Part shown: positions 35,411-49,449 of the stretch, one piece after another
How positions within the stretch are numbered: the first letter of the stretch is position 1
How the letters are laid out: each line of letters begins with the position of its first letter
Assembly: GCA_950295325.1 (NCBI GenBank)
Contig: OX485808.1
Coordinates: 18,496,527 to 18,560,526 of the forward strand
Direction: 5' to 3'
Origin: Polytrichum commune
Taxonomy: Eukaryota; Streptophyta; Polytrichopsida; Polytrichales; Polytrichaceae
Length of the DNA: 64,000 bases
Notes under the pieces: generated by a model
Database searches by the model: none
What the model was told of the DNA's origin: nothing
What the model saw: only the letters and a program-made list of their open reading frames with translations
Position numbers and translations under genes: made by a program

Positions 35411-37104
35411 GACCCAATTAGCTCAAGGATTTAACTTCCTTTCAATGTTATTATATAGTGTTTAATGCTACAAATGGATTACGCAATGATGCAACTATTT
35501 ATTGTATATCTTGATTTTTGCTAACAAAGATCAAATTGGTTGTTTGAACATTATAGAAAATTAACATCTTTACTTGGTAAAAAAACACAATAATAGTAAG
35601 TTATCATAACATTATTTAGGTGCATGGTTGTGCTCCATTCTATATTTAGCATATCATATGATATGGGCCTCCACTATCTTACCTTCATGGGAAGAAATTA
35701 GAGAATAAAAAGAAACTGATGCCCGTTTGAATAATGCCGGTTTGCATAGTAAGATATGGTGAACAATGTCGGTATATTTTCAATGATAGTTATTTTATCA
35801 ATAACAAACACATGGAATAATAATGGTATGAAACAATGTTTCCTACAAATACTCTTGGGATGAACATTCATTCATGTGCATAGTGCCCGGAGTATAACTG
35901 CACTCAAATTTCCAAGCTAAGCCTGAATGTATGAATAGTAACAGAATATTCTCAAATTGTTCAAGGGACCCACATAATATATTTGGCATATTCCAAAATA
36001 ATGGAACTGACCTACATGGTTGAGTAATGTTATGATAGCATAGTGTAACTCCAAATAGTAAGTGACACTAAATACAATTTTGAGTGTAGTATTACAAAAT
36101 TATTCCTATTTATGTGGGGCAAGGGCCTCGCCCCAAAGGCATTCCGTAAATAAAGGGCTCGCCTATGGGCGGGAGCTTTCAGGAAGACCCTTATTTATGG
36201 AATGCTCTCTATGTTTGTCCAGGTCTTCAAACCAGGTCCTGAAAGTGTCCAGGACCTCGCGTAGCGCTTGAAGAAGGCCCAAATACGAGGGCCATACTTA
36301 GGACCCGGTATTTGAGGACCTGAGCCTGATGGCTCTCAGGCCCTCAAGAGCAGTTTTCGAGAGCCCGAGAACGAGGTGCCGTGACAGTCGGGACTTCTCT
36401 TGGATTGGTCGGGGAGTGGAACATCCGACGTGGAAAATTAGGCCCGGCGCTCTCGCCGTGTGAACAGGGGGAGGAGATCAGGGCATAGTAATGGCAACTC
36501 GAGCCTTTTTCGTCATCACCTCCGACTAAGTAGTTCTGTCTGTGGCGTTGTTGCGATGTTCCCCGTGCATCAATCGCCTTCACCGAAAGCTGCTTACAAA
36601 GTGTACATCAGCGAGGACGTCACCTGTTCGAACGAACTGCTTTTTTCCGTTTCGAAAATGGTAAACTGTAGGTGGCGGAAGTGGCTCGGAGCGTGTTAGG
36701 GTTTCGGGGCTCCTGAGAATGCTTGCTGTTTGGTGAGTCGAAGGAGGCGATGAGCTTCTGGATCCTGCCGGTAGGTCGATAACAGTCGTCGAGCTTTTTG
36801 TGTACAGCGTTGCCGTAGAAGAGGTTGGGTTTGAGATCCTGTAATAACCGGCACCAAAGGGTTTCTTATCAGAACCTTTTAAATCCTGAAGGAACAGCAG
36901 GAGGAGAAGAATTCGGATACAATCTGGTGATAGATTCGCGTGTAGTAGGAATTCCAGAGTAGGCGGACGGAGCATCATCAAGATTCCTCGAGAATCAAGT
37001 TTTTGATCGCCAAGTCTTGGAGAGTAGATGCTCATAGAACTACAGATCTGGTGAAGGAGGAGGAACCACAAGAATCAACAGAGATTGAAGCCTTTCTGAG
37101 AAAA
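35411..37104 (+). promoter_or_regulatory. intergenic and probable promoter/5' leader of the SAPS gene
   Basis: 35411-36060 is AT-rich without genes. From about 36110 GC content rises. An imperfect palindrome lies at 36139-36206 (GCATTCCGTAAATAAAGGG against CCCTTATTTATGGAATGC). 36205-36370 has AGGTCCTGA/GGACCTGAG-type inverted words. The stretch 36450-37104 has the base composition of a 5' leader and carries only short frames on both strands. No transcription start or TATA box can be placed with confidence. Confidence 0.4.
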
Positions 37105-40100
37105 ATGTTTTGGCGTGTAGCTGGTCTGTCGACCACATCTCCGGTATGAATGTCGCACTTTCTCTCACCTTGCACGTATCTACAATTACATTTATTTTCT
37201 ATGGATTTCATCATGCCTGCGCCTGCATATGATAATTTGTGAATCTTTGTGCCCCCTCTCCTCCTCCCGCAAGGAACAAGTTCTTTACAATCTCTAAAAA
37301 TACATAGCTGCAGCTTATCTGCAATAAAACGCTTGCATGATAAGAAATTAGAATTGCCGGGGATAGAAATTCTCTTCGCTGAATGATCCACCTGACTCGT
37401 GGGATTTGTAAAGACCACATTTGATGTGGATTGAATAAGTATTTCCACTATTTGAGCTGTTTAGAATTAGGTACTAGGATTCGCACCAGGTAACTATTGA
37501 AAATTTGTACTTTCAGAATGTTTCGGATAAGTTGTCTTCTTCTCGTATCCGTGATAGGCCCTACTCTTGCTAGCCCATCTTCCAGCTATATTAGAATTTT
37601 GAGTTTTGGTTCAAATGTACCAAACTTTGAAGTCTGCTTGTGTGCAACAGTAGGTTTGAGTACTCTCGGATTTCATTCTGTCCACCTCAGTGCAACACTT
37701 TCTACAAAGCCTTTGGAAATGCTTGTGATTGTGAAAGATCTTGTGAGCTGCACTTTGAAACCTCTTTTCAGTATGAACCATTGACTTTTCAACAAAATAT
37801 GAGTAACAGTTGTGTTGATAAGTGACATTCTAGGCAAGCAGATTTTCTTTCAAGGAGTGTCCTACAAGCTATACAAACTGTCATTGTAATTAGGCTGCTT
37901 TTCTCTTAACGACACAGGCCGGACTTTGTGTTACAAGTTTCATTTTATGTTTGCTAAAAGGCTGCCGTAAGGGAGTTGTATTTGCTGTAAGAAAAATTCA
38001 CTTCGAATATTAATATAGCAGCCTTATAACATTTTTAGTTAGTTTTCATGTTCTCACAGACAATATCAGAAACTAAAAGCTTGCCATTAATGATCTAGCT
38101 GTCACTCATTTGAAACTGCTCCTTCGAGGGAAGGGCATCACATGAATGTTTGGTAGAAATGCACATAACGTTGAGTTCTATATTTGAGAGGTGGCCTTTC
38201 GACTCAATCTGCTATGTTCAAGGCCACGACTTCTTTGCTTGAGAGAATTAGTGATGGTAAAGTTCCTGGAGTATTTTTCAACTTCTGATTCACATTCTTT
38301 TGCAGCCCCTTCTGAGCCAGTAGATTATCCGTATTATCAGAAAGCAGCTGTCCTCCCTTGAAATCGTTTTCTTGATTGAACCTTGATTGTAGTGGAGCTT
38401 ACCTTTGTCATGGTCTCCTGCCAACGGGAGCTCAGTTGCACTGATAGGACTGCATACTAAAACTTGAAGTGCCTTTCTACACTTACTGTCCCTTTCCCGC
38501 CTTATAAATGCAAACTACAAGATAGTAGCATACTATCTTATTATTTGATCATGCTTCTGTGCACAATTGGCAACTAAATTAATAAGGAGAAAATTGGGTT
38601 GATGTAAATGACAACTTTATTCAAGTTTATTGATTTATAATAAGCCACATTCTGAGATGTTTTGATGAGCTGTAGCTTTTAAGTGCAATTGAAACGTTGA
38701 CTGTTAATATCATAAGGTATGATTGCAAGGGTGCCATATTTAATCTGTCTGATCTTTAGGTCAAGGTGATTCTTTTATTTGATTGCTATTAATTAGAAAG
38801 CATGTGTGAAAGTTATTAAAAAGTTGTATGAATGTGTGATTGCCACTTATATTTGTGGTAAAAATTTGACATTTACTTACCCTGGAGTTCTGCTCTGGAT
38901 CTAATGTATCAATTACACTTTGCTCTAAGAATGCATAGATAGTTCATCCTCAATTAGTATAAGAAATTGAAGGCTTGTCAATGTATATGGAAAAAAACTA
39001 CGCACATTTGACACTCTTGAAGTATGTGATTAGGCATATTCTCAATAATGTACTCAATTATCATTCATTCTGTTCGTGAAGAGTATATTTGGAGAACAGT
39101 GATAAACATCTGTTACTTAATTGAAAAGACCTTGTTATCTTTTTCATTGACATGTGTTCTCGTATGTGTTGATCATAGTGCTTCATGTTGTGTGCAACTG
39201 CAGGTTGAATCAGTACTCGACAAAGATATCTACTCCTTGGAAGAGCTCCTAGATGAGGATGAGATCATCCAGGAGTGCAAAGCTCTCAACTCTCGCCTTA
39301 TCACTTTGTAAGAGATTTGCCAGAGTATTGGAATCATTATTGACAGTAGAGTTCTTTGTATTTCAAAATTGTTGAACTCTAAATATCATGCTTCTACACT
39401 GCTGCCATGAATATAGGAGGACATTAAAATATTTACTATCACCTCTAGTCACACTCTGGTGAAATCATCCATGAGAGAGTACAAAAGAAGTGCCACAAAG
39501 TTCCTTCTAGCCTTTAGGCCAGGAATGAAATGCAGCAGTTGATTACTCACATGTTGGCCTCATTCTGGAGATTCCATCCAGGTTTTGTGTGTCCTGTGCT
39601 ACAGTGCCAATGCACTCCACCTTGACACCTACCAATGAATCCTCTCTTTAGGGTTGATATTCCCTATTCTATAGTTTATGTGCTCATCACAATTTTCTAT
39701 CTACCTTTTTTGCAGTTGTTATGCATTCTCTTGAAGTAGAAAAGGCGTATAAGTGGGGTTTGGTTTCAGATAGCTGTTTTTCAAGGCCTTTCCTAATGTT
39801 ATTTTGGTATATTCTACACAGCCTACGCGGAAAAGCTCAAGTGCAAAACTTGCTGCGCTATGTAGTAGATGAACCACCTGAGAATGCCGGCAGCAAACGG
39901 GCGTTTAAGTGAGTTGCTTTAACTCATGTTAATATTTTACCTGATATTGTCATCCATGTTCTTTGTGAAATGCCTGAAAATACATGTCCACAAATAGGAT
40001 AGCTGAGGACTCTTAAGAGTGTTTTTTCATGCTATTTCCACTTCTGCTGGTAGTTGCTCTGCCTGCAATTGTAGGGTTACTTATAGCGAACCTATGATTG

Positions 40101-43100
40101 TGTCATGCAGGTTTCCGTTTATTGCTTGTGAGATTTTCACGTGTGAGATAGATGTCATTTTCAAGACATTAGTTGAAGATGAGGAGGTATGACCAGAAAT
40201 ACTCTTGTAGAGGGATTTCTAGATTCCATTTTGGATCATGATCCTTTTGTCACTTTCCTCTGCATAGTTATTCCAGACCATATGGAGCCACTATAATGGT
40301 ATACATTATTGAGCTGCACACCTGTGCTTTCTAGCAAAGCAACAAGAAAAGAAGGCCAGAGTTGAGGACAATCTCACAAATTCATGCAGCTATGTCCTTG
40401 TTAGACCTAAGGTTATTGTTGCTTCCAGATGCATGACTTAAATTGATGAAGCCAATGAAAATATACCTTCTGTATCAGATTCAGCAGATTACAGAGGCGA
40501 TTTTACTCATAAATTTGTTTCAAACAATGATAACTTCCTTCTGCATACCCAATTTTGCCAGTTTATTTGGCTTAGTGTGAGTAATTGGTTGAGATCATCA
40601 CAAATAAAAATTGGTACTACTTTGACTTTTTGAAAGTGCTAACCTGCCTTGTGCTATTTGCAATTTTTTTGCAGCTCATGAATTATCTTTTCTCATTTCT
40701 AGAGCCCGATCGCCCCCATGGTACATTGTTGGCAGGCTATTTTAGTAAGGTATGTATTTTCTGTCACGAGATTGTGTTCAATCTCTTAAGCAAAGTATGT
40801 ATTTGTATAATTTAGCTATGAAGAGAAGTGTAGTTTGATTGACTCTGTGCATTGGTCTCTCATGTCTTAAGATTCTCATGGATAGGTTACTCACTGCCAA
40901 TTGAAAATATTGTTATCAGATGCTCTGCTCCTTTCTTTCTTGCACACGCATCTGTCCCCCTCTTGAAATATTTCTCTATTTTAGGCGTTCTTCTATATTC
41001 CTGCAGTTGATCAAGCAAGCAACATTGTATTGCTTGGAGACTCGAGTAGTTTGTTGTAAATTCTTGTTACATGGAAATGCAATAGTGGGTTATTGAAGAC
41101 TTATTTCCTTCGCAAACTGTGTCACTGCAGGTTGCCATCTGCTTGTTGGTTAGAAAGACTATCCCGGTTATGCGCTATCTGCAAGTAAGGCTGATTTCTT
41201 TCCGTCACTTGTTGACTTGTTCAATCTTGCATCTGTTTTTATTAGCCTTATCTACCTTGACAAAGCATATAGGGTGAAGTACCAGTTTGAGTTTGTGTGT
41301 GCTGTCTGTGCAAGTGGGCTTGAATGTCTTACAGGAACTTAGCTGAACCATTTGGTGCAGCACCCTTTTCTCTACTAATTTCTGAACTGCATCATTTTCA
41401 GACTCATCAGGAGACATTGAAGAAGCTGGTTGATTTAATTGGCATTACTTCTATCATGGAGGTGAGCTTTAAATCTTAGTTCCAACTTCTGACTGTGTTG
41501 AAACTTAGCTTGCAATAGCTCAGGCATGTATGTACTGGATGTAAATGTCTTGTCTTTTATGCAAAAATTGAAATAATAATGTGTCTTCAAATGCAGGTGT
41601 TAGTACGACTAGTGGGTGCAGATGAACATATATTTGCTTTTCATGTGGATGCACTTCAATGGTTGGCAGATACTGACCTACTAGAAATGCTTGTGGACAA
41701 GCTTAGTCCTCCGGTAAATTTCCTTCCCCTTTAATGCTATTTGTAAGAATCAGCTCTCTTTGTGTGATATGTTGATATTTTGTAGTGGTAGATACTGGCT
41801 GCTTCCGTGCATGTTGTTCATAGTCTGCAGTTCATTGGCAGGCAGTTTGATATTTACCACATGATCTCTCTTTACAAGGTTTATAATTTCTTATGATGTA
41901 GCAGTGTTGCAAAACTTAGAAGTTGTTTCTGTTTTGTTGATGCAGAATTCCTCAGAAGTCCATGCAAATGCTGCAGAGACGTTGTCTGCTGTCACACGCA
42001 TAGCTCCATCTGCGCTAGCTTCAAAACTCTCTAGTCCCAAGTATATGACTTTTGCACTTCCCACCCTGAGTTCTACACTTGATTTCTGACGTACAACTGA
42101 TTTAGGATATATTATCAGGGATGTTTCTGTGCACATGAAAGGGTTCACCTGGTTACTTCACCTGTCAGTTAAGTGCTCATAATTAACACATGATTAAGTG
42201 CATTTGCACAAAAACTACTGATTTCTAGTGTGGACAGTGGGTTCTTGCATGGGATAGAGAAGAAAATACGCTTTTCTTGAGCAGTCATATCTTTGTTTGG
42301 TGCTCTTTACACGAGCTGCTGTTCTTTGCTTTCCAAGCTGTCTCCTTCATTCGCTTTTAAGATACCTGCCCTGTATATTGAGGACCAAATAGTATAATGT
42401 GACAATAGGACTCTTAAAGTTGTTTTGGTTGTGTTACATGCATTCTTAGTTGCATGGCTTACATAATGTGCTCAATCTGGTTTGGCAGATTTGTTGGGCG
42501 CCTCTTTCATCATGTGTTGGAAGATCCAGAGTCAAAGTCTACACTTGTGCATTCGCTATCTGTCTGCATCTCTCTGCTGGATCCGAAACGAGCTGCCACA
42601 GTAGCTCTTGCTGGAACAGTTCGTGGCCAGCATATCAATGAAGCTGTGGCTTCTGCTAATCCAGAAACTGTTGAAGGCATGCTTCAAAGACTAGGTAAAG
42701 TTTCTTGTGTAGAAAATGGTTGATACCACTCATAAAATGCTTCTATTGCATATTGTGCATACTGCAGGTCAGGTTTTTGGTCCCTTAGGACATCCATTCT
42801 TGTTCATATTTTTTCGGATTCTGACACAAATGAGAAATCCCTATCTGCAAGCTATCTGTTAGCCTGAAGGCAATCTAAATTAATTTTTCTGTATAAATTT
42901 GTCAGCACAATTGCTTGAGCCATCATGATAGATTCAGAATGTATTGTTCCTGTATCACATTGCCATATGTTGTCTCCTGTCTTTTTTGTGACGTAGCCAG
43001 AGCAGTATATTTTATGATTGAGCATTCTGGTTGGCATGTTGTTTGCAGGTGACTTGTTGGCGGTATTGGATGTGTCTACTGATGACAAAGTTTTACCTAC

Positions 43101-46100
43101 TACTTATGGGCACCTCCGACCTCCTCTGGGCATACACAGACTTAAGGTATGGTTTTACTTTTTTTCTAGTGGCAGAAGCAGGCATAGTCAGGTTTTCTAG
43201 GGTACACCAATTGCATTGGCTGTTTCAAACGTCATTTACTGACTGTTCTGAGGTTGTTGTGGGAAATGGGACAGATTGTGGAGTTTATTGCTGTCTTGTT
43301 GAGAGCAAACCGTGAAGGGGCTAGACAGGAATTGGTCAAATCAGGAGCAATTCAATTAGTATTGAAGCTTTTCTTTGAGTATGTATTTGCTGTTCCATTT
43401 CTTGCAGTCTGATTTCTTGTCTAAGTTTCACATCAACTATCATGGCACTCTAGCTCCCTGGTGAACCTTTAAGAATCTATTGAATGTGAATGGGATAATT
43501 CTATTCAACAATAGCTATTAAGATGAATTTACCTAATCCAATATTCATGTTTCTCCTTTCATGAAGTAGTAGAGATGTAGGGTCTTGTGTTTGATTTGAT
43601 CTCTTGAATGCATGTCCTCTGGTTATACCTGAGTTTCAAGTGGAGATTAATTTTTTTGAATAGTATAGGAATTCGTGTCAAGTATGGAGTGGTAGGATTT
43701 TGATGTCGAGTTTTGTGTGGCTATTGTACAACCTTTTTTTTGGCCTAACAAACCATTAAATTCGAAATTGTCTTCAATCTGTTCGTTGTTAAGCTTCATA
43801 CTCACCTTAATAACAAAGAGTCCATCTAAGACATCTCAGTGAGAACTCTATCTTGAGGAGATGTTCTTTAGCTTCATAGTGTGCTTGTTTTAGTTGACCT
43901 AATTTACAAACTGTTGTGATTCTAATGATTTCTTCTGTACTTTACTGTGGGTGTTGCAAACCTATGTCTGTGTTACAATCTTGGTTCATGCACTGCACAT
44001 TTAGCAATTGAATTACTAATACTACCTTTTTTCTTTGGTGGCAGCTACCCTTTCAACAACATGCTCCATCACCATGTGGAGAGCATTGTTTCATCTTGCT
44101 TGGAGAGCAATAGTCAGATGTTGATTGACCATTTATTTCAAGAATGCCTTTTTCTTAACAAGTTACTGGCTGCTGATGAGAATCCTTATGCTCCTGATAG
44201 TCAGTCAGAAGTAAGTTGTGACAGCCTGTACCTCCTTTATTCTCATGGTAAAAAGTCAACATGGAGAGATATTTCAGTAAGAGTCATTTGAAGTGTTTCT
44301 TCAGTGGAAATCTTTGAATTGTTGATCTTGATCCATTTTTCATTTGACTCAATGTCAATACTTTGTTTAATGTCAGCCAAAACCAGCAGTCAGCAAGCTT
44401 CCTACAAGAATAGGGAATATGGGGCACTTGACACGCCTCGCTAATAAAATGATTCAGGCCTCATCATCAAACTCAGTCATACAAAGCCATCTTCAGGTGG
44501 GTGTCCTCTGGCTGCTCCAAAGCTCTGTTTTCTTATGATACTTTTAGCATGGAATCTTCTCTAATGAGTGTCACTGTCCCTTTGTAGGCTAATCCAAAGT
44601 GGAGTGAATGGGTGTCTTCGGTCCTGCAACCACGCAACTCAATTGAGAATGTGTATCACTGGTCTTGCGGGTATAGACTTACCATGGGATTGCCTGTCAT
44701 GGGTCTCTTTGATGTTTTCTGCTTCTACTTGTCCACAGTTCTCATGCCATTAGCAATTAGGGTTTTCCATATGTATATAGGACGTTTCTTTTTCAATTAT
44801 TTCTGATGGCATAGTGATAACGACCCACTCTTTCAAGTTAATGCAAACTTCTGTAGCATTGTGCAAGGAGGGATAATAAATATTGCACAATTCCCAAGAT
44901 GTGTACTTGGTCAACCAAGAGTAGTAAGGGATGTAAAGAAGTCTGTAATATTCACTTAGATAATAAAAAGATTTGGAGTGTCTTTGGAATTTTGGGACTG
45001 TTCCTGTCTCTTTTATTCTCAAATGGCCCAGTTTGTGTCATGTATATTCTCTGAAAGTATCACTTGGTTGTTAATGCAGACGACCTACATCTGTACACGA
45101 TCGTCCTGTTGATAGTGATGAAGATGACTTCCGTGATAGAGACTACGATATTTCCACAATGGCTAATAATTTGAATCGTGAAGTGTCTCGCTATAGTCCA
45201 TTTGATGATGATACTGAAGAGGTTTGTACTATCCCTGTACTTTCTCTTATGTTGTTTCATACCCCCTGCAGATGGTGCTACCTATAGAGTATGTACGTTT
45301 TTGTTAGTTTTATATAATGCTAGCAGAGCAGTTGTTGAAAGTTATTTTGTCAGTTGGCTTCCTCACACACCTTTCTTAAAGCTGGCATTCTCTCGGAACA
45401 GGGGCATGGATCAATGGGAAGAGATGACGAGGTCAGTATCTTTTCATGTGATTCTCTCTGGTCTACTATACTATAGTTCACTGAGATTTGTGTGACATTG
45501 TTGGTCTTGTTGCTATTATATCGTATACCACTGGTATTTAAGAGATGAACCTCTTTGAGAATGTTATGAATTTCCAAGAGCATTACATTGTTTTGGTGTG
45601 CAGGACATATTTTTTGATGATGAATCTCCAGAAATGATAATTTCATCCTTGCGGCTTGGTGAAGAACAGCACAGGTATTTCCAGTAACTCTTATTAGCTG
45701 GCGTGGTTCCTCAAGAAACTCAGTATTTCTGTTTGTTTGTATTTTCTTTCAGAGCTTCTAGTCTGGGTTGGTGGTACCAGTTTGTATATCATGTAGGTGG
45801 TTATTCCTAGATTTTAAATATTTTGTTCATTGTCTTTGTATCGTCGTGCTTCGACTCCATTCAGGTAGAACAGTTCAGTGCATTAATGTTCAGCAGGTTT
45901 GGAGATTAATGGATTGCTTTTTTGGTGCAGTGGGCAAAAAGACAACATATTTGGTTCAGACTCCAGCTGGTTTGCTTTCCAAGATGATACCAGCAGGTCA
46001 AAAGAAGATTCTAATATTAAGTATCTATTCTCTATACCTTCTCGAAATGATGATGGATTAGTTTCAAATGCTGTCTCTTCCCCTAGTAGCAGTGGGGACA

Positions 46101-47128
46101 GCAGCAGTGATGATGAAGTAGTCTTGGGAGAGGACGAAGATCTTGCAGATACTGCAAGTTCAGCATCTGCATCATTGAATGCAAAAATTGGACCCAATCT
46201 TGAAAATGGCCTGGAAATGGAAAGTCCAACTATTTGTTCCTCTAAGGACAATGAACTAAGTTCAAAGCTTGAAAAAGTTGATTTGTCTGACAACTCATCG
46301 TTGTGTCAGCAACGAGAGGAAGATAATTTGCCAGGTTGTTCCTTGCACAATGTTGCTGATCCTTTCTAAATATTGTATGTATATTCTGTGCCATTTCTCA
46401 TTGATGGTTGCCCTCCTTTCCGGTCTTACATATAATAATTTATGTTGCTGATACTGTATATTAATCGTGGAACATTTGGTATCACTCTTCAGGTGTTGGA
46501 AAGTCCCAGTGGATGACAGGGCCCAGGGAGACAGCACCAGGGTTGGAGGGCACATCAGGGAGGGATTTGTTTGGTCATGATGACAACCCATTTAAGGCTC
46601 ACCTGAAAGAGTCACCTCCTGCATCCGCAGTTGAATATCCAACTGACGCAATATTTTCTCCACCTTCAACATACTCTGCCGAATTTGTCCCAGAGCTTGT
46701 TATAAACGAAGAACACATGATCAATCCAATAACAGGTAGTGTGGGTTGCCAGTGGTGTTTCTATTGATTTTAAATACTGAACTACTCCTAGATTTGTGCT
46801 AGTTATCTCTTGGATTCTATTTTCTACTCTGTTGAGCCGAAGTCACCTCTAAAACATCTGGCATGCAGTTCATTAATCTGCTTGGGATATTCACTTTGTT
46901 TCAGGTGAAGAGGTAGCAGGCGTAGAACGTGAGGGAACAATCAAAGCAATGGACAAAATGCTGAAGGAGGGTGTAGTGGGAGAGGCTGGTCCCATGTTTG
47001 CACATGAGACTCCACATGAAAATGATACCAAGATGCATGCGGACGACATCCCCAGCAGTGAATCTGACTTCAACGATGTCAATTATTGGCGCAGAGATTA
47101 TTCAATGTCAGTTGTGGATGAGCAGTGA
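37105..47128 (+). CDS. SAPS-domain protein (SIT4-associated / PP6 regulatory subunit)
   Basis: SAPS proteins are regulatory subunits of Sit4/PP6-type Ser/Thr phosphatases. 21 exons; the first is 37105-37143 (MFWRVAGLSTTSP), after a 2060-nt intron come 39204-39307, 39822-39908, 40111-40186, 40675-40749, 41131-41184, 41402-41461, 41597-41713, 41946-42040, 42489-42694, 43049-43146, 43275-43378, 44045-44210, 44377-44496, 44588-44670, 45080-45221, 45402-45431, 45604-45674, 45931-46334, 46493-46735, 46905-47128. All phases agree: 865 aa. Family blocks in order: 'LEELLDEDEIIQECKALNSR', 'RAFKFPFIACEIFTCEIDVI', 'LLAGYFSK', 'LVDLIGITSIMEVLVRLVG', 'NAAETLSAV', 'HHVESIVSSCLES', 'DYDISTMANNL', 'SSWFAFQDD'. 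An acidic Ser-rich tail follows. Length is typical of plant members. Introns look free of the local repeat families. Confidence 0.95.
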
Positions 47129-48393
47129 TCTCTTGCTCCTCTGTAGTGTACTTCTTTTGATACGTTCTCTCTTGTAATAGATTAGGCTGTGGCAAGGTGC
47201 TGGCCTGGAGGCCAACATTGGTCCAAGCTGTCTGTTTCATTTATCCCTCGTTTATTCACCCATTTTTTTCATCCTGGTAGCCTGTTGAGCGACCTCGTCT
47301 GCCCCTCTTTTTCCTTTTTTTGTGATTCCACTCCTATTCGCTTTTGGAGTAACCTGGAATTTATGGGGGGCAGTTACCTGCCTGAGATTAGCCCGACTAT
47401 GTTGCTGTGCATAGGTGGTTTGCTCATGAATAAATGCATTTAGCAAAGGGTGCGCCTGGGATCCTGCACCTCTTATTTAATCTTCTTCCTTGAAGAAGCA
47501 ATAATAGTGCTGGCTCCAAGCATATCCCAGGTGTTTTATGAACAGAAATGAGCAGGATGTGAGCTATGGAATAATATATCCTTGTCCAGCATTTAGGTCT
47601 TGTACTATCCTTGTCTTGAATGTAGAATGATCACTTTGAAAGTTGATTGACTAAATTGCATTGAATGATGTATTTAACAGTTCCATCTCATATCCTCACA
47701 TCCTTTCTATTAACTTGGGCCTCCTTATGTGCCAAGCTTATGTGTTATTCAAAGTTGCTCTTCTTGTTCCATGTATCTATTCAGATCCATAAAGAGGTAT
47801 TTGGAAAATTGGCCTTTGGCACTTGAAAATGACTCCCGAGAGTTCTCCTAGTTGACTTGTGCAGTTGTGTCTTAATATTATGTATAGTACTCATCAATGT
47901 ATGGCTTCAGAGTGGACATGAAGGTCAGTTCTCCTATATGTTTTGTATGAAAGTTGGGATCTACAACTTTGATCACTGTTACTAATGCTAACCAACTTCT
48001 GTGGTGACGTGTTTCCTTTGATGACACATGGATATTATCTGGATGTCAAGAACACAAAATCATGACAACCCACAGAATGCTTGATCCATTGGCTTGGGGC
48101 TCACAAAACAAGAGCCTGAAGTCTCAACATTCCAAAGCAACCTCCACGTCCATGAGGTTCCTCGAGGTAGCTTAGGATTTTGATTAAAAAGCTTGTCAAA
48201 AATGGTCCGCATGAGATCCATCTAAGCAAGTGAAGTTCAAGTTCTCAAGCTGCGAAGTGGACTTGAATGATTGAAAGACACCTCCTTCAAGCTCTTGACC
48301 TCTCTTATAACAAAGAAATCATCAGTTAGTCTTGTTTAGGAAGTAAACAAGGACAGGCGAGCTCGGTTAATGACCTTGTTATATGCTGATTAT
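47129..48393. other. 3' UTR of the SAPS gene and intergenic DNA
   Basis: AATAAA at 47429-47434, 300 nt after the stop, is a candidate polyadenylation signal. The rest to 48393 shows no gene. Confidence 0.5.
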
Positions 48394-48465
48394 TCCGTAA
48401 TAGTCTAGATGGTTAGGATACCTGGCTTTCACCCAGGCGACCCAAGTTTGAGTCCCGGTTATGAT
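48394..48465 (+). pseudogene. tRNA-Glu(UUC)-like relic
   Basis: A 72-nt cloverleaf-like sequence starting TCCGTAA, with D-arm/A box 'AGTCTAGATGGTTAGGA', a perfect anticodon stem CCTGG / CCAGG around the loop CTTTCAC (anticodon TTC) and a T-loop region 'GTTTGAGTCCC'. The acceptor stem pairs only in five of seven positions (3' side TTATGAT) and the T stem has two A-C mismatches. So it is a tRNA pseudogene or the head of a SINE rather than a working tRNA. Confidence 0.65.
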
Positions 48466-48960
48466 ATGGCAACATGCTGAGAATAGAATCACAATGGGAG
48501 ATTGGTGTCGAGCCTGCAGTGGGCTTTACACCGAAGTAGGAGTGCCGCTCATGTTTTCTACTTCAATGGCGATGGACTCCTGTTGCTCTCCCCCGAAACG
48601 GCCTTTCTTGGCACTCTCCTGTTGTGTGAGTCTGCTCACACTCGCTTTTGAACTTTGGCCTTACTTGATCGCGATATCGGCCCAAATTGCTTGGGTCAGA
48701 TTTGAACTCACCTGTCATTTTTTTATAAGCTTTTGATTGCTTTTGGCCACACTTGCTCCTAAACTTCGGCTCTGATATGGTTGCCATCGGAGGTTGAAGA
48801 GCTCAGTTGGTAAGTTTCGAATCTTGGTAGCTTCGAACCTCGGATTTGATATGCTAGGTTGCATTTTGCATTCTTGAGTCAGATTTGAGCTCGCCTCTCA
48901 TTCGTTTGTGCTTTTGTTTGCTCACTTGCTTTGTTATTTGCTAAATGTTGGGTGAGTTCT
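48466..48960 (+). repeat. probable body of a tRNA-derived (SINE-like) element with internal duplication
   Basis: Two similar stretches, 'ttgggtcagatttgaactca' (48691) and 'ttgagtcagatttgagctcg' (48874), are each followed by 'cct(g/c)tcat' and 'gcttttg'. Between them (48793-48840) 'gagctcagttggtaag' and 'ttcgaacctc' resemble a tRNA A box and a degenerate B box. This suggests two tRNA-headed units in tandem. Confidence 0.4.
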
Positions 48961-49449
48961 TGCGAAACTCTCACCTTGAATATGCTATTGGTGTCTGCCA
49001 CCTGCTAGATTTGTTAGCTCACACAAATTCCTCTAGATTTGCTTGAGGCCTTCTTGCTGCTCGGGGTGTCCATGCTCGACAGGCCCATGCCGGGTAGGCT
49101 CTAGTTGCAACCCACTTGGCCCATTTGCGACCTACCACCCGGGGGAGCGTTCAAGCTCGATCATACCTACCAGTAATCCCACATGGTAGGTAGGTGAACC
49201 ATGTACCACATTACCTTCACCAACATATAAAGTAAGTGGGTCTTAAACCGGCATTATTAAAATAATATGTTAAATAATACTAATTTATGTGTGATATTTT
49301 AATAATATATATAAGAAAATCAGAAGTAAGGTCTGAAGGAAAAAAAATTAAACAAAAAGGAGAAAAATTGCCTATTCATGTCTTTACACCAATGAATAGG
49401 AAGTTGTCAGAATAGGTTAGTGTAGATATTGGACCCTCCAACAAAGAAA
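48961..49449. other. intergenic, no gene recognised
   Basis: Holds a GC-rich stretch (49070-49200) with 'gccggg' and 'cccacatggtaggtagg' words, then AT-rich DNA. No conserved coding sequence. Confidence 0.4.

Noticed and set aside
45899..46369. A single 156-codon ORF
   Set aside because: It is exon 19 of the SAPS gene (45931-46334) with intron read-through at both ends.
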